The notes: generated by a model from the letters alone, not told the origin. Counted from the first letter of the stretch, positions 52,500 through 61,632 are shown. The stretch: DNA of 64,000 nucleotides from Pseudomonas sp. ATCC 13867 (GCF_000349845.1 NC_020829.1:4161001-4225000); one strand, 5' to 3'. Numbers and translations: made by a program.

Positions 52500-53336
52500 A
52501 TGTTCCGATTCTCCTGCCTGCTCATCGCCACTCTTTTCACCCTGACCGCCCACGCCGAAGGTTTCATCAGCCGCACGCTGAACAAGCCGGTGCCCGGCGG
52601 CGTTGCCGTGGTGCAACTGGGCCAGGACGCCGCCGTGCCCACCGCCACCTACCAGGGCAAACCGGTACTGGTGATCCGCGAGGAAGGCCGCGACTGGATC
52701 GCCATCGTCGGCATCCCGCTGACCACCAAGGCCGGCAACCAGCAGATCGTCGTGAAACAGGGCGGCGCCAGCCGCAACCTAGGCTTCAGCGTGGGCAGCA
52801 AGCACTATAAAGAGCAGCGCATCCGACTTTCGAACACCCGCCAGGTGAACCCGCTGCCCGAGGACCTCAAGCGCATCAACCGCGAGCTGGCCGAGCAGAC
52901 CGCCGCCTACCGCAGCTTCAGCCCCGGGACGCCGAGCAATCTGGTACTGGACAAGCCGGTCAACGGCCCGCTCTCCAGCCCCTTCGGCCTGCGCCGCTTC
53001 TTCAACGGAGAGGAGCGCAACCCGCACTCCGGGCTGGACTTCGCCGTGCCCGCCGGCACCCCGATCAAGTCGCCGGCCGCCGGCAAGGTGATCCTGATCG
53101 GCAACTACTTCTTCAACGGCAACACCGTGTTCGTCGACCACGGCCAGGGCTTCATCAGCATGTTCTGCCACATGTCGAAGATCGACGTGAAACTCGGCGA
53201 TGCGCTCCCACGCGGTGGCGTGGTCGGCCGCGTCGGCGCCACCGGCCGGGCGACCGGGCCGCACATGCACTGGAACGTCAGCCTGAACGACGCCCGCGTC
53301 GACCCGGCAATCTTCATCGGCGTCTTCAAGCCCTGA
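52500..53336 (+). CDS. M23-family metallopeptidase (LytM domain)
   Basis: A 278-residue exported protein. A signal peptide (MFRFSCLLIATLFTLTAHA) is followed by an N-terminal domain with YQGKPVLVIREEGRDWIAIV and the LytM domain from about residue 155 (GPLSSPFGLRRFFNGEERNP). Zinc ligands HSGLDFAVPAGTP (HxxxD) and GPHMHWNV (HxH) are intact, so it is probably an active endopeptidase that cuts peptidoglycan cross-links in the periplasm. Its stop shares one base with the DUF2809 start (TGATG). Confidence 0.94.
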   Translation: MFRFSCLLIATLFTLTAHAEGFISRTLNKPVPGGVAVVQLGQDAAVPTATYQGKPVLVIREEGRDWIAIVGIPLTTKAGNQQIVVKQGGASRNLGFSVGSKHYKEQRIRLSNTRQVNPLPEDLKRINRELAEQTAAYRSFSPGTPSNLVLDKPVNGPLSSPFGLRRFFNGEERNPHSGLDFAVPAGTPIKSPAAGKVILIGNYFFNGNTVFVDHGQGFISMFCHMSKIDVKLGDALPRGGVVGRVGATGRATGPHMHWNVSLNDARVDPAIFIGVFKP

Positions 53337-53725
53337 TGCGCGTTCGCTTCGATCCGCGCAGCGCGGTCTTCGCGCTGCTCGGGCTGGCCGCACTCGCCTG
53401 GCTGGCCACGGCCGGCGCCAACCTCGGCTGGCTGCGCGGTTTCGGCGGCGACGTACTGGCGGTGATCTGGCTGTACTGCCTGCTGCGCGCAGCCTTCGAT
53501 AGGCCCACTCACTGGCTGGCCGCCGTGGCGCTGGGTTGCGGACTGCTGATCGAACTCGGCCAGTTTCTCGCGGCGACCCTGCATTGGCAGATCGGCAATC
53601 GGATTGTGCGCATCCTGCTCGGCAGCACGCCGGACTGGCTGGATGTGCTGGCCTACGCCATCGGCTTCGCGTTGATTCTGCTGACGCACCGCATCAACAC
53701 GGCCCTCAGGCCAGCGAATAGCTGA
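53336..53725 (+). CDS. DUF2809 membrane protein
   Basis: A 129-residue inner-membrane protein with about four hydrophobic segments and the family motifs YCLLRAAFDRPTHWLAAVAL, IELGQFLAATLHWQIGNRIV and LGSTPDWLDVLAYAIGF. Its role is unknown; the family resembles a small half of VanZ-like proteins. It is coupled to the M23 peptidase gene by a TGATG overlap. Its 3' end overlaps the end of the convergent GNAT gene by 20 bases. Confidence 0.88.
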   Translation: MRVRFDPRSAVFALLGLAALAWLATAGANLGWLRGFGGDVLAVIWLYCLLRAAFDRPTHWLAAVALGCGLLIELGQFLAATLHWQIGNRIVRILLGSTPDWLDVLAYAIGFALILLTHRINTALRPANS

Positions 53726-54248
53726 AGTACAGCGCCATCTCCCCCGGCAGTACCTGCTGCGGGTCGTAGAGGTCGGTGGACAGGCCGCTCAGGGCGAAGC
53801 CACGGGAGCGATAGAAGCCCACCGCAGGCAGGTTGAGATTCTGGGTTTCCAGCCACAGGTGGCGCGCTTCGGTGCCACGCGCCCAGTCCAGGCAGGCGTC
53901 CAGCAGCAGTTTGCCGACGCCACGTCCGCGGGCGCCGGCGAGGACGAACAGGTCGTCCAGCACCGCGCGGCGGTTCCAGATTTCGTAGTGGGCGATGGCG
54001 AAGCCCAGACGTTCGCCGCCCTCGTCGACAGCGACGGCGGTCCAGTCGGCCGCCGCCACGTCGTCTTCCAGATCGGCGAAGGGATAGCGCTTGGTCTGTG
54101 CCTCGGACAGGCGTTCCTCGCGCAGGATGAAACCATCGGCGGCGGACTCGATCCGCAGGATCGAGTCGCTCGAGTAGCTGCCATCGAACCCGTGCAGCCA
54201 CTCGCCGTCTTGCGCCCAGACCAACGGGCGCAGGAGCAGGCCGCTCAT
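53706..54248 (-). CDS. GNAT-family N-acetyltransferase
   Basis: A 180-residue acetyltransferase. The acetyl-CoA-binding motif A is LDDLFVLAGARGRGVGKLLL, followed by ARHLWLETQNLNLPAVGFYR and SRGF, as usual for GNAT enzymes. The substrate is unknown. The ATG overlaps the PCuAC gene stop by one base (TGATG), so it is translationally coupled to the copper chaperone gene. Convergent and slightly overlapping with DUF2809. Confidence 0.9.
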   Translation of the reverse strand: MSGLLLRPLVWAQDGEWLHGFDGSYSSDSILRIESAADGFILREERLSEAQTKRYPFADLEDDVAAADWTAVAVDEGGERLGFAIAHYEIWNRRAVLDDLFVLAGARGRGVGKLLLDACLDWARGTEARHLWLETQNLNLPAVGFYRSRGFALSGLSTDLYDPQQVLPGEMALYFSYSLA

Positions 54249-54754
54249 CAGTTCATCTGCATGTCGTGCATGTCGTGCATGTCGTGCATGTCGTGGCCCA
54301 TGTCCGTTCCCTTCGGCGCGTCCTTCTGCACGGCGACCTCGACCTTCACGTCGCCTGCCTTCTGGAAGTGCAGGGTCAGCGGGAAGCGCTCGCCATCGGC
54401 CAGCGGCTTCTTCAGGCCGAACAGCATCAGGTGGTACTGGCCGGGGGCGAAGACCACCTTGCCGCCGGCGGGGATGTCCACGCCTTCGACCTTCTGCATC
54501 TTCATCATGCCGTCCTTCTCCACGTGCTGGTGGACCTCGGCGCTGGCGGCGCGGTCGGTTGCGGCGCCGAGCAGACGGTCCGCCTCCTTGCCGTGGTTCT
54601 GCACGATGAAATAGGCCGCGCCGTTCACCGAGTTGGCCGGCAGCAGCAGCGACCAGGGATGGTCGATGTGCAGGTTGCCGGCCTCGTACTCATGGGCCAG
54701 GGCCGCGCCGGAGAAGCTCAGCAGGGCAGCGAAAGCGAGCAGGGTTTTACGCAT
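54248..54754 (-). CDS. Periplasmic copper chaperone PCuAC with HDM-repeat tail
   Basis: A 168-residue exported protein. A signal peptide (MRKTLLAFAALLSFSGAALA) is followed by the PCuAC (DUF461) domain: LHIDHPWSLLLPANSVNGAA, HQHVEKDGMMKMQKVEGVDI and PGQYHLMLFGLKKPL, which hold the His and Met Cu(I) ligands (HxnMx10M..HxM). Unlike most members it ends with GHDMHDMHDMHDMQMN, an extra His/Asp/Met tail made by 9-base repeats, which could bind Cu(II) or several ions. It would pass copper to cytochrome oxidase or other periplasmic sites. Coupled to the GNAT gene; the OprC and PepSY genes lie upstream. Confidence 0.93.
   Translation of the reverse strand: MRKTLLAFAALLSFSGAALAHEYEAGNLHIDHPWSLLLPANSVNGAAYFIVQNHGKEADRLLGAATDRAASAEVHQHVEKDGMMKMQKVEGVDIPAGGKVVFAPGQYHLMLFGLKKPLADGERFPLTLHFQKAGDVKVEVAVQKDAPKGTDMGHDMHDMHDMHDMQMN
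54260..54295. repeat. Four tandem 9-base repeats coding for HDM units
   Basis: CATGTCGTG is repeated four times without change (54260-54295), giving H-D-M four times in the PCuAC tail on the minus strand. Identical codons in every unit suggest recent expansion by slippage, so copy number may vary between strains. Confidence 0.9.
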
Positions 54755-54886
54755 GTTCGAGACTCCAGTTGTGCTTGTGATCAGATCCGCCAATACGGCG
54801 GGGAAACTTCGGGCCGCAGGCGAAACGATCGCGCCGCAGCATAGCCTGCCTTGCGGCAGACGTCAGGGCAGCCAACCGCTCTGCCC

Positions 54887-56257
54887 TCAACTCATTGCCG
54901 GGCTGTGCGGTTTGAAGCGCGACAGCACGACCCAGTCCAGCACCCACACCAGCAGCAGCGACGCCCCCACCAGCGGGAAGGCGATAGCGAGGATGAGCAT
55001 GATTGCCACCCCACCCTTCCACACCGGCAGCGCGTGGGGCATCGGCGGCACGCCGAGGCGCCCCTGCGGGCGGCGCTTCCACCAGATCCACAGGCCACTG
55101 ACCGCGCTGAGCAGGATCATCAGGCAGACGGCGAGCATGAGCAGTTGGTTGAACAGCCCGAACATCTTGCCTTCGTGCAGCATCACGCCGGATTCGACGC
55201 TTTTCGCCACCAGTCCATAGTCCTTCCAGCGCACATCGGCGAGGACCTTGCCGGTGTACTGGTCGATGTGCAGGGTGGCGTCGTTGCGCGAGTCGTCGGC
55301 GAACACCGAGACGGTGAACACGCCCTCCTCGCCCTTGGGCAGTGCAATGGCGTAGCCCGGTGTCACGCCCGCCTGGTCTGCGGTATCGACCACCTGCTGC
55401 AGGCTGATCTGCGGCATCGCCATGCCGCCGGAGCCGTGGGCCATGTGCTCGGCGTGGGCACCACCTGACATCGGCATCGGGGTGTTCTCCATTGCCCAGG
55501 GGATGGTCTGTCGATGCGCGTCGTTGAGCGTGCGCGCTTCCAGGTCGGACTTGGGCACCGCGTTCCACATGGCCACCGGGAAACGGTTCCACACGTCGGC
55601 GAAGGTCTTGCCCCAGAAGCCGGTCCAGGTCATGCCGGTGAGCAGCATGAACAGCATCAGCAGCGAGCCCCAGAAGCCGACCACCACGTGCACCTCGCGC
55701 CACAGCGCACGGCCACGGCGCGACAGGTCCGGCCAGAGCAGCACGCGCAGCGAGCGCTTGCGCGGCCACCACAGGTACAGCCCGGACACCACCAGCACGA
55801 TGCCCCAGCCGGCGGCCAGTTCGATCAACCGGTCACCCAGGGTACCGATCATCAGCTCGCCGTGCAGCGCGCGGGCCGCCGCCTGCAGGTTGGACTTGGC
55901 GTCCTGCACACCGAGCAGCTTGCCGCTGTACGGATCGACGAAGGCATTCACCTCGCGCCCGTCCAGTTGAGCGACGAACTGCGCGCTGCGGTCAGCGGCC
56001 GGTGCCGGCAGGTACTGGCTGACCTGTAGTTGCGGATTCTGGTGACGCAGGTGCATCAGTTGCTCGTCGGCGGACAGCCGCACCTCGCCCGGCTTCACCT
56101 GCAGCAGGTCGCCGTACATCAACGGGTCGAGCTGCGGCTTGAACAGGTAGATGATCCCGGTGATCGACAGCAGGATCATGAACGGCGCGACGAACAGCCC
56201 GGCATAGAAATGCCAGCGCCAGGCCAGATTGTAGAAATCGAATGTCTTCTTCTGCAT
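54887..56257 (-). CDS. PepSY-TM membrane protein of the copper locus
   Basis: A 456-residue inner-membrane protein of the PepSY-associated TM family. It begins WRWHFYAGLFVAPFMILLSI and includes PYSGKLLGVQDAKSNLQAAA, ALHGELMIGTLGDRLIELAA and VSGLYLWWPRK, all family features, with four main membrane helices. A periplasmic loop (about 265-300) is rich in Met and His (MPMSGGAHAEHMAHGSGGMA), suggesting copper contact. Relatives near TonB receptors are proposed to reduce or handle metal chelates in the periplasm. GAGGAG precedes the ATG. It lies 53 bases after oprC, likely one operon. Confidence 0.9.
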   Translation of the reverse strand: MQKKTFDFYNLAWRWHFYAGLFVAPFMILLSITGIIYLFKPQLDPLMYGDLLQVKPGEVRLSADEQLMHLRHQNPQLQVSQYLPAPAADRSAQFVAQLDGREVNAFVDPYSGKLLGVQDAKSNLQAAARALHGELMIGTLGDRLIELAAGWGIVLVVSGLYLWWPRKRSLRVLLWPDLSRRGRALWREVHVVVGFWGSLLMLFMLLTGMTWTGFWGKTFADVWNRFPVAMWNAVPKSDLEARTLNDAHRQTIPWAMENTPMPMSGGAHAEHMAHGSGGMAMPQISLQQVVDTADQAGVTPGYAIALPKGEEGVFTVSVFADDSRNDATLHIDQYTGKVLADVRWKDYGLVAKSVESGVMLHEGKMFGLFNQLLMLAVCLMILLSAVSGLWIWWKRRPQGRLGVPPMPHALPVWKGGVAIMLILAIAFPLVGASLLLVWVLDWVVLSRFKPHSPAMS

Positions 56258-56280
56258 TCGTTGGTCTCCTCACGCAAGGA

Positions 56281-56301
56281 GGCCCCCGACCGGCGGGGGC
56301 C
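56281..56301. other. GC hairpin between oprC-like and PepSY genes
   Basis: GGCCCCC (56281-56287) and GGGGGCC (56295-56301) form a 7-base stem, ten bases past the receptor stop. No T-run follows on the minus strand, so it is likely an intercistronic element that lowers the PepSY level or stabilises the receptor mRNA. Confidence 0.5.
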
Positions 56302-56310
56302 GGTCGGGCT

Positions 56311-58407
56311 TCAGAACGAGAAGTCCACTTTGGTCCAGAACGTACGTCCCGGCTCGTGGATCGATTCGGGGTCGTTGGCCGGGTAGCCGAAGCCGGCGTT
56401 GCCCGCCAGGTTCAGGTGCTCGGAGTAGTCCTTGTCGAACAGGTTGTCGACGCCGGTGCTGACCTTGAGGTTCTTGCTCAGCTTGTACGCGCCGTTGAGC
56501 GAGAACACCGCGAAGCCAGGGCTTTCGTCGAAGTCATAGCCGACCACGTTGCCCTGGTTCTCGGCGATCCGGCCCTGATGCGCGACCACGCGCCAGAGAC
56601 CGCCGGCGCTCCAGTCGCCTTCCTCGTAACTGAGGCCGAAGCGCGCCTCCAGCGGCGGCATCTGCGGCAGCGCGGTGTCGTCTGTGGTGTTCTTGCCCCA
56701 GGCATAGGCCAGGGTGCCGTCGGCGGTCCAGTTGCTGGTCAGCGCGTAAGCCGCCCCCAGCTCGCCACCCATGATCCGCGCGTCGATGTTTCGCGCCTGG
56801 GAGGTGCGTCCCATCATGCCGCTGGGCATGTAGTCGAACAGGATGTAGTCACGGATCACGCCGACGTAGCCCGAGGCCCAGGCCTTGAGCTTCTCGTCCT
56901 CGTACTGCACGCCAAAGTCGAACTGGGTGGTCTTCTCCGGCTTGATGCTGTCGAAGGCGTTGAGCGAGCCGCTCGGCCCCTTGTTCGGCGAGAACAGCTC
57001 CCAGTAGTCCGGGAAACGCTGCACGTGGCCAAGGCCGGCGTACAGGGTGGCCGGCGTGCCGTCCAGGTCGTGCTCGTAGCGCACGAAGCCACTGGGCAGG
57101 GTGTCGGCGCGGGTGTCGTCCGCCGTCGGGTTGGGACGCACCATCATGCCCGAGCCGGTGGTCTGCCGGTAATCCTTGGCCGAGGCGCGGTCCAGCCGCG
57201 CGCCGCCGATGACGCGGTCGCGCTCGGCGGCGTACCAGGTCAATTCGCCGAACGCGCCGTAATTGTGGAACACCGCATCCTTGTTCCACGGCTGGTCATC
57301 GTAGGTGTTGATGCCCATGCCTTTGCGCTGGCGGTGTTCGTTGGTCTGCGCATCGACGCCGGAGATCAGCTTGAAGTCGTCCCAGCGCCAGGTGGCGGCC
57401 AGGCGCCCGCCCAGCGTGCGGCGGTCGACGTTGGAGGCCATCGGGCCGGCCATCATGCCGGTGCCGGACGGCGTGCGCAGGCTGTAGTTGTCCATCACGT
57501 GGTCGGCGTAGTTGTAGTAGACCTGCGCCTCCAGTGTATCGAGCACTCCACCGATGTTGGACTTCTCGAAGCGCAGGCCGAGGCTCTCGCGCTTGAACTG
57601 CGAGCCGTCCATGCCGCGCCCGGCGTAGCGTGCCTCGCCATCGCCCTTGCCGGCGGTGAGCTCGAGAACGGTATCGGCATCCGGGGTCCAGCCCACGGCG
57701 ACATCGCCGTTCCACTTGTTCCAGCGCGAGGGCACCGTATCGCCGGCGCCGTCGTCGTAATCGTCGGACTGCGATTTGTTGCCGGTGAAGCGCAGGTAAC
57801 CTTCGGGCCCGCCGGCGGCGGCGTCCAGCACCCGGTCGAAGCGGCCGTTGGAGCCGCCCACCAGGCTGCCGTTGATCCGCGAACCCAGCTCGCCGAAGCG
57901 CTCCGGCTCACGGTCGAAGCGAATGGTGCCGGCCGAGGCGCCGGGGCCCCAGATCACGGTTTCCGGACCTTTCACCACCGTGAGTTTGTCGTAGGTTTCC
58001 GGGGAGATATAGGAGGTGGGCGCATCCATCCGCGCCGGGCACGCGCCGAGCATGGTGGTGCCGTTGGTGAGGATGTTCAGGCGCGAGCCGAACATGCCGC
58101 GCAGTACCGGGTCGCCGTTGGTGCCACCGTTGCGGATGGCGGAGAAGCCGGGGATGGTCTTGAGGTAATCGGCGCCGTCGCTGGCCGGGATCGGCTGGCG
58201 CGGCTGCTTGGGGTCGGTAACGATGGTGAGCGGCGAACTCTGTGCCACGGCGGTGATGACACTGGGCTCCAGCTCCACCGCGTGGGCGGCGTGGTCTTCT
58301 TCCTCGGCCAGGACAGGCACGGCAGTGAAACCGCCCAGGGCGGTCAGCGCGCAGAGGGCGCGCAAGCCGCCGGCACGCGGCCGACGGAGCATTGGCATGC
58401 GGGACAT
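56311..58407 (-). CDS. oprC: TonB-dependent copper receptor (OprC/NosA type)
   Basis: A 698-residue outer-membrane receptor. A signal peptide (ending near PVLA-EEED) is followed by HAAHAVELEPSVITAVAQSS, a TonB-box-like start, and the plug domain with GADYLKTIPGFSAIRNGGTN, GDPVLRGMFGSRLNILTNG and MLGACPARMDAPTSY, the Met/Cys-containing motif of OprC and NosA. A 22-strand barrel follows and ends in Phe (FWTKVDFSF). OprC takes up copper with TonB energy. The ATG at 58407 has only GGAA upstream. Probably regulated by copper with its neighbours; no clear operator seen. Confidence 0.94.
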   Translation of the reverse strand: MSRMPMLRRPRAGGLRALCALTALGGFTAVPVLAEEEDHAAHAVELEPSVITAVAQSSPLTIVTDPKQPRQPIPASDGADYLKTIPGFSAIRNGGTNGDPVLRGMFGSRLNILTNGTTMLGACPARMDAPTSYISPETYDKLTVVKGPETVIWGPGASAGTIRFDREPERFGELGSRINGSLVGGSNGRFDRVLDAAAGGPEGYLRFTGNKSQSDDYDDGAGDTVPSRWNKWNGDVAVGWTPDADTVLELTAGKGDGEARYAGRGMDGSQFKRESLGLRFEKSNIGGVLDTLEAQVYYNYADHVMDNYSLRTPSGTGMMAGPMASNVDRRTLGGRLAATWRWDDFKLISGVDAQTNEHRQRKGMGINTYDDQPWNKDAVFHNYGAFGELTWYAAERDRVIGGARLDRASAKDYRQTTGSGMMVRPNPTADDTRADTLPSGFVRYEHDLDGTPATLYAGLGHVQRFPDYWELFSPNKGPSGSLNAFDSIKPEKTTQFDFGVQYEDEKLKAWASGYVGVIRDYILFDYMPSGMMGRTSQARNIDARIMGGELGAAYALTSNWTADGTLAYAWGKNTTDDTALPQMPPLEARFGLSYEEGDWSAGGLWRVVAHQGRIAENQGNVVGYDFDESPGFAVFSLNGAYKLSKNLKVSTGVDNLFDKDYSEHLNLAGNAGFGYPANDPESIHEPGRTFWTKVDFSF

Positions 58408-58519
58408 TGCATTTATTCCATGATCGGTGAATACGCCCGTTCCATGCAGACACGCACGGCGCGCAGGCAAAAGCACTCATTCGCGCCCGCGGTCGATGAA
58501 GTCGGGATTGTGCAGGGGA

Positions 58520-59005
58520 TCAGCCGATCAGGGCCGGTGGAGCACGCGAGCGGGCGCCGGGGAAGACCGGCGAAGCGGGAATGGTGGAGATCGAGAACTG
58601 GACGGCGGGCGTGCCGGTGGTGGGCAAGCCGTGATCCAGCAGGACCGGTGGCGGTGTCAGCGGCGGGCTGTGGATCAGCAGGCTGCAGTAGCCGCACTTC
58701 TCCATGAAGGCATCGGCGGTGAGCGGCTTTTCACCGTGGGATGCCGGAGCGGTATGCTGGCCCGAAGCCTGGTGGCCGTCGGCGCTGGCCATCCCGTCCA
58801 TGCCGGCCATGTCGTGCGTCATGGCCGGGCCGTGCTGCATGCCCCCGTGCTGCGCGGAGGCTCCATGCTCCATCGGCATGGAATGGCCCATCGGCATAGG
58901 GTGATCCATCGGCAGCGACTGGGATACCAGTGGGCCGACATAGATCATCAGCATGGCGAACAGCGCCAGCCAGGTTCCTATGCCTTGTCGGGTACGACGG
59001 GTCAC
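58520..59005 (-). CDS. DUF2946 protein of the copper locus
   Basis: A 161-residue protein with one N-terminal hydrophobic helix (GTWLALFAMLMIYVGPLVSQ) and a long Met/His-rich periplasmic part (MDHPMPMGHSMPMEHGASAQ, then more HGM-type repeats). It then has the DUF2946 motif FMEKCGYCSLLIHSPPL with a CxxC pair. The metal-rich composition and place upstream of oprC point to copper binding. The GTG at 59005 is chosen because AAGGA lies six bases upstream; an ATG at 59053 adds 16 residues without a site. It is 112 bases upstream of oprC on the same strand. Confidence 0.88.
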   Translation of the reverse strand: MTRRTRQGIGTWLALFAMLMIYVGPLVSQSLPMDHPMPMGHSMPMEHGASAQHGGMQHGPAMTHDMAGMDGMASADGHQASGQHTAPASHGEKPLTADAFMEKCGYCSLLIHSPPLTPPPVLLDHGLPTTGTPAVQFSISTIPASPVFPGARSRAPPALIG

Positions 59006-59406
59006 GAAATGTCCTTGCGGATGGAAAGTCCCCGCCTGAAGCGGGTGCGCCATGATCGCACGGAGTTCCCCGCCCCCACTGCGGCACGTGGACGCAGAAT
59101 CAGTTAAGCACAGCGCAGGCTACCTATAAAAATTGCTAAAACAATTTATTTCCAGCAATTAATTATCGATTTAAATGACAAAAAGAGTTTTTCTACCAAT
59201 TTTCCATGAATGCTTGCCATCGCCTTCTCAGGCCATTAGGTTGGCACTCATGAATACCGCACACACCCTCATCCTGCTTCGCCAACACGCCTGCCTGCGC
59301 CTGGTCAGCCCGCGACTGCGTGGCTGAGCCCCCTTCCCCGGTTTCGCCTCTTCTCGTCTTCATTTTTCGCGCAGGCCGCTGGCCAGAAAGAACAAGGATT
59401 CCGCTC
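59006..59406. other. Intergenic region upstream of leuA and the copper locus
   Basis: This 401-base region holds an unusually AT-rich stretch (about 59125-59205). Within it AATTGCT and AGCAATT (inverted, 16 bases apart) and AAATTG-CTAAAA-CAATTT occur. ATGACA near 59175 may be a -35 box of the leuA promoter. The leader peptide gene at 59250-59327 follows. I see no further gene. Confidence 0.5.
59250..59327 (+). CDS. Leucine-rich leader peptide upstream of leuA
   Basis: A 25-codon open frame, [20 protein letters not shown] then PRLRG and TGA. Six of 25 residues are Leu, with LxLL near the start and LRL in the middle. It ends 79 bases before the leuA ATG. Position and Leu content fit a leader peptide for attenuation of leucine synthesis. 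A classical terminator hairpin with T-run is not obvious after it (only a GGCC-GCT-GGCC mini-stem near 59378 after a pyrimidine-rich stretch), so the mechanism could be ribosome stalling of another kind. Confidence 0.6.
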   Translation: MNTAHTLILLRQHACLRLVSPRLRG

Positions 59407-61077
59407 ATGAGCATGTTGAAAGATCCGTCGAAGAAATACCGTCCCTTCACCCAGATCACCCTGCCCGACCGCACCTGGCCGGACAAGATCATCGACAAGG
59501 CGCCGATCTGGCTGTCCACCGACCTGCGCGACGGCAACCAGTCGCTGATCGAGCCGATGGACGCCGAGAAGAAGATGCGCTTCTTCAAGTGCCTGGTTCA
59601 GGTGGGCCTGAAGGAAATCGAAGTGGGCTTCCCGTCCGCCTCGCAGACCGACTTCGACTTCGTTCGCGAGCTGATCGAGGGCGGCCACATTCCCGATGAT
59701 GTCACCATCCAGGTGCTGACCCAGGCCCGCGACGACCTCATCGAGCGCACCTTCGAGTCCCTGAAGGGTGCGAAGAAGGCCATCGTCCACTACTACAACG
59801 CCTGCGCACCGGCCTTCCGCAAGATCGTCTTCAACCAGGACAAGGCGGGTGTGAAAGCCATTGCCATTGCCGCCGGCAACACCGTCAAGCGCCTGGCCGC
59901 CGCCGCGCCGGAAACCCAGTGGGGCTTCGAATATTCGCCGGAAGTGTTCACTTCCACCGAGACCGACTTCGCCGTCGAGGTGTGCAACGCGGTGATCGAC
60001 GTGTTCCAGCCGACCCCGGCCAACCGTCTGATCCTGAACCTGCCCGCCACCGTCGAGTGCGCCACGCCGAACAACTACGCCGACCAGATCGAGTGGTTCT
60101 GCCGTCACATCGACAAGCGCGACAGCGTGATCATCAGCCTGCACACCCACAATGACCGTGGCACTGGCGTGGCCGCTTCGGAACTGGCCCTGATGGCCGG
60201 CGCCGACCGCGTCGAAGGCTGCCTGTTCGGCAACGGCGAGCGTACCGGCAACCTGTGCCTGGTGACGATGGCGCTGAACATGTACACCCAGGGCATCGAC
60301 CCCGAGCTGGACTTCTCCGACATCGACGCCGTGCGCAAGGTGGTGGAAGAGTGCAACCAGATTCCGGTGCACCCGCGTCACCCGTACGTCGGCGACCTGG
60401 TCCACACCGCCTTCTCCGGCTCCCACCAGGACGCCATCCGCAAGGGCTTCGCCCAGCAGCAGGCGGACGCCGTGTGGGAAGTGCCGTACTTGCCGATCGA
60501 CCCGGCGGACATCGGCCGCAGCTACGAGGCGGTGATCCGTGTGAACAGCCAGTCCGGCAAGGGCGGCATCACCTTCCTGCTGGAGCAGGAATACGGCATC
60601 AGCCTGCCGCGCCGCATGCAGATCGAGTTCAGCCAGGTGGTGCAGAACGAGACCGATCGCCTGGGCCTGGAAATGACCGCCGAGCAGATCTACACCCTGC
60701 TGCAGAACGAGTACCTGCAGGCCGTCTCCCCGTTCGGCCTGAAGAACTACCGCCTGCAGGAAGAGAACGGCATCTGCGCCATCGACATCGACGTCACCCA
60801 CAAGGGCGAACAGCACCGCTGGCACGGCAAGGGCAAGGGCACCCTGGAAGCCCTGGTCGCCTCGTTGCCGGTGGAAGTCGAGATCATGGACTACAACGAG
60901 CACGCCATCGGCTCCGGCACCAACGCCCGCGCGGCTGCCTACATCGAACTGCGCGTCGAGGGTGGTCGTTCGCTGCACGGCATCGGCATCGATGAAAACA
61001 TCACCACCGCGAGCTTCCGTGCGCTGTTCAGCGCCCTGAACCGCGCCGTGACGCTGGGCCACGCGAAAGCCGCATAA
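59407..61077 (+). CDS. leuA: 2-isopropylmalate synthase
   Basis: A 556-residue enzyme that condenses acetyl-CoA with 2-ketoisovalerate, the first step of leucine synthesis. The DRE-TIM barrel has [20 protein letters not shown] and the metal His motif [22 protein letters not shown]-terminal regulatory LeuA dimer domain (about 430-556) provides leucine feedback. It is the longer LeuA type that starts [19 protein letters not shown] lies before the ATG at 59407. It is preceded by a Leu-rich leader and followed by a strong terminator. Confidence 0.98.
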   Translation: MSMLKDPSKKYRPFTQITLPDRTWPDKIIDKAPIWLSTDLRDGNQSLIEPMDAEKKMRFFKCLVQVGLKEIEVGFPSASQTDFDFVRELIEGGHIPDDVTIQVLTQARDDLIERTFESLKGAKKAIVHYYNACAPAFRKIVFNQDKAGVKAIAIAAGNTVKRLAAAAPETQWGFEYSPEVFTSTETDFAVEVCNAVIDVFQPTPANRLILNLPATVECATPNNYADQIEWFCRHIDKRDSVIISLHTHNDRGTGVAASELALMAGADRVEGCLFGNGERTGNLCLVTMALNMYTQGIDPELDFSDIDAVRKVVEECNQIPVHPRHPYVGDLVHTAFSGSHQDAIRKGFAQQQADAVWEVPYLPIDPADIGRSYEAVIRVNSQSGKGGITFLLEQEYGISLPRRMQIEFSQVVQNETDRLGLEMTAEQIYTLLQNEYLQAVSPFGLKNYRLQEENGICAIDIDVTHKGEQHRWHGKGKGTLEALVASLPVEVEIMDYNEHAIGSGTNARAAAYIELRVEGGRSLHGIGIDENITTASFRALFSALNRAVTLGHAKAA

Positions 61078-61103
61078 GCCCGCTAGTACCGCTGTCCCCT
61101 TTG

Positions 61104-61135
61104 CCCCGGACGCCTTGCGCGTCCGGGGCTGTTTT
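61104..61135 (+). terminator. Terminator of leuA
   Basis: CCCCGGACGC (61104-61113) and GCGTCCGGGG (61119-61128) form a perfect 10-base stem with a 5-base loop, followed by CTGTTTT, 27 bases past the leuA stop. Confidence 0.9.
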
Positions 61136-61149
61136 CACGGAGTGAAAAC

Positions 61150-61632
61150 ATGTCGACCGCCCCGCAGGACAATCCCTTCCAGACACCCGCCGCCATCCTC
61201 CAGGATGCCCCCGGCGTCGCCACCGGCGAACCGCTCTACCGTCTCGCCGCCGTCGGCATCGCCACCTTCTTCGGCACCCCCGTGGCCGGCGCCTGGGTCA
61301 TCGCGCAGAACCTCAAGCGTCTCGGCCGCCCCGAGCAGATACGCAAGACCTGGCTGACCGGCATCGGCGTCCTGCTACTGGCCTTCGTCATCGCCTGGTT
61401 TTTGCCGGGCAGCTTCCCCGCTGCGCCGATCAACATCGTCACGCTCCTCGCCATGCAGCAGTACGCCAAGCAGAACATCGGGGAGGAACTAGACCGCCAC
61501 GCCGCAGCGGGCGGCGCCTTCCACTCGAACTGGCGTGCGTTCGGCGTCAGCCTGCTCATCCTGCTCGCCGTCCTGGCCGCGCTGTTCGGCCTGAGCCTGG
61601 TCGTCGCCTACCTGCTGGGCGTGAACGCCTGA
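61150..61632 (+). CDS. Small inner-membrane protein of unknown function
   Basis: A 160-residue protein with three probable membrane helices: around residues 30-52 (LYRLAAVGIATFFGTPVAGA), 68-95 (WLTGIGVLLLAFVIAWFLPG) and 130-155 (FGVSLLILLAVLAALFGLSL). The N-terminus is polar and Pro-rich. It has no motif I recognise. GGAG is close before the ATG at 61150, so the gene looks real. It follows leuA across a terminator and likely has its own promoter. Confidence 0.7.
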   Translation: MSTAPQDNPFQTPAAILQDAPGVATGEPLYRLAAVGIATFFGTPVAGAWVIAQNLKRLGRPEQIRKTWLTGIGVLLLAFVIAWFLPGSFPAAPINIVTLLAMQQYAKQNIGEELDRHAAAGGAFHSNWRAFGVSLLILLAVLAALFGLSLVVAYLLGVNA

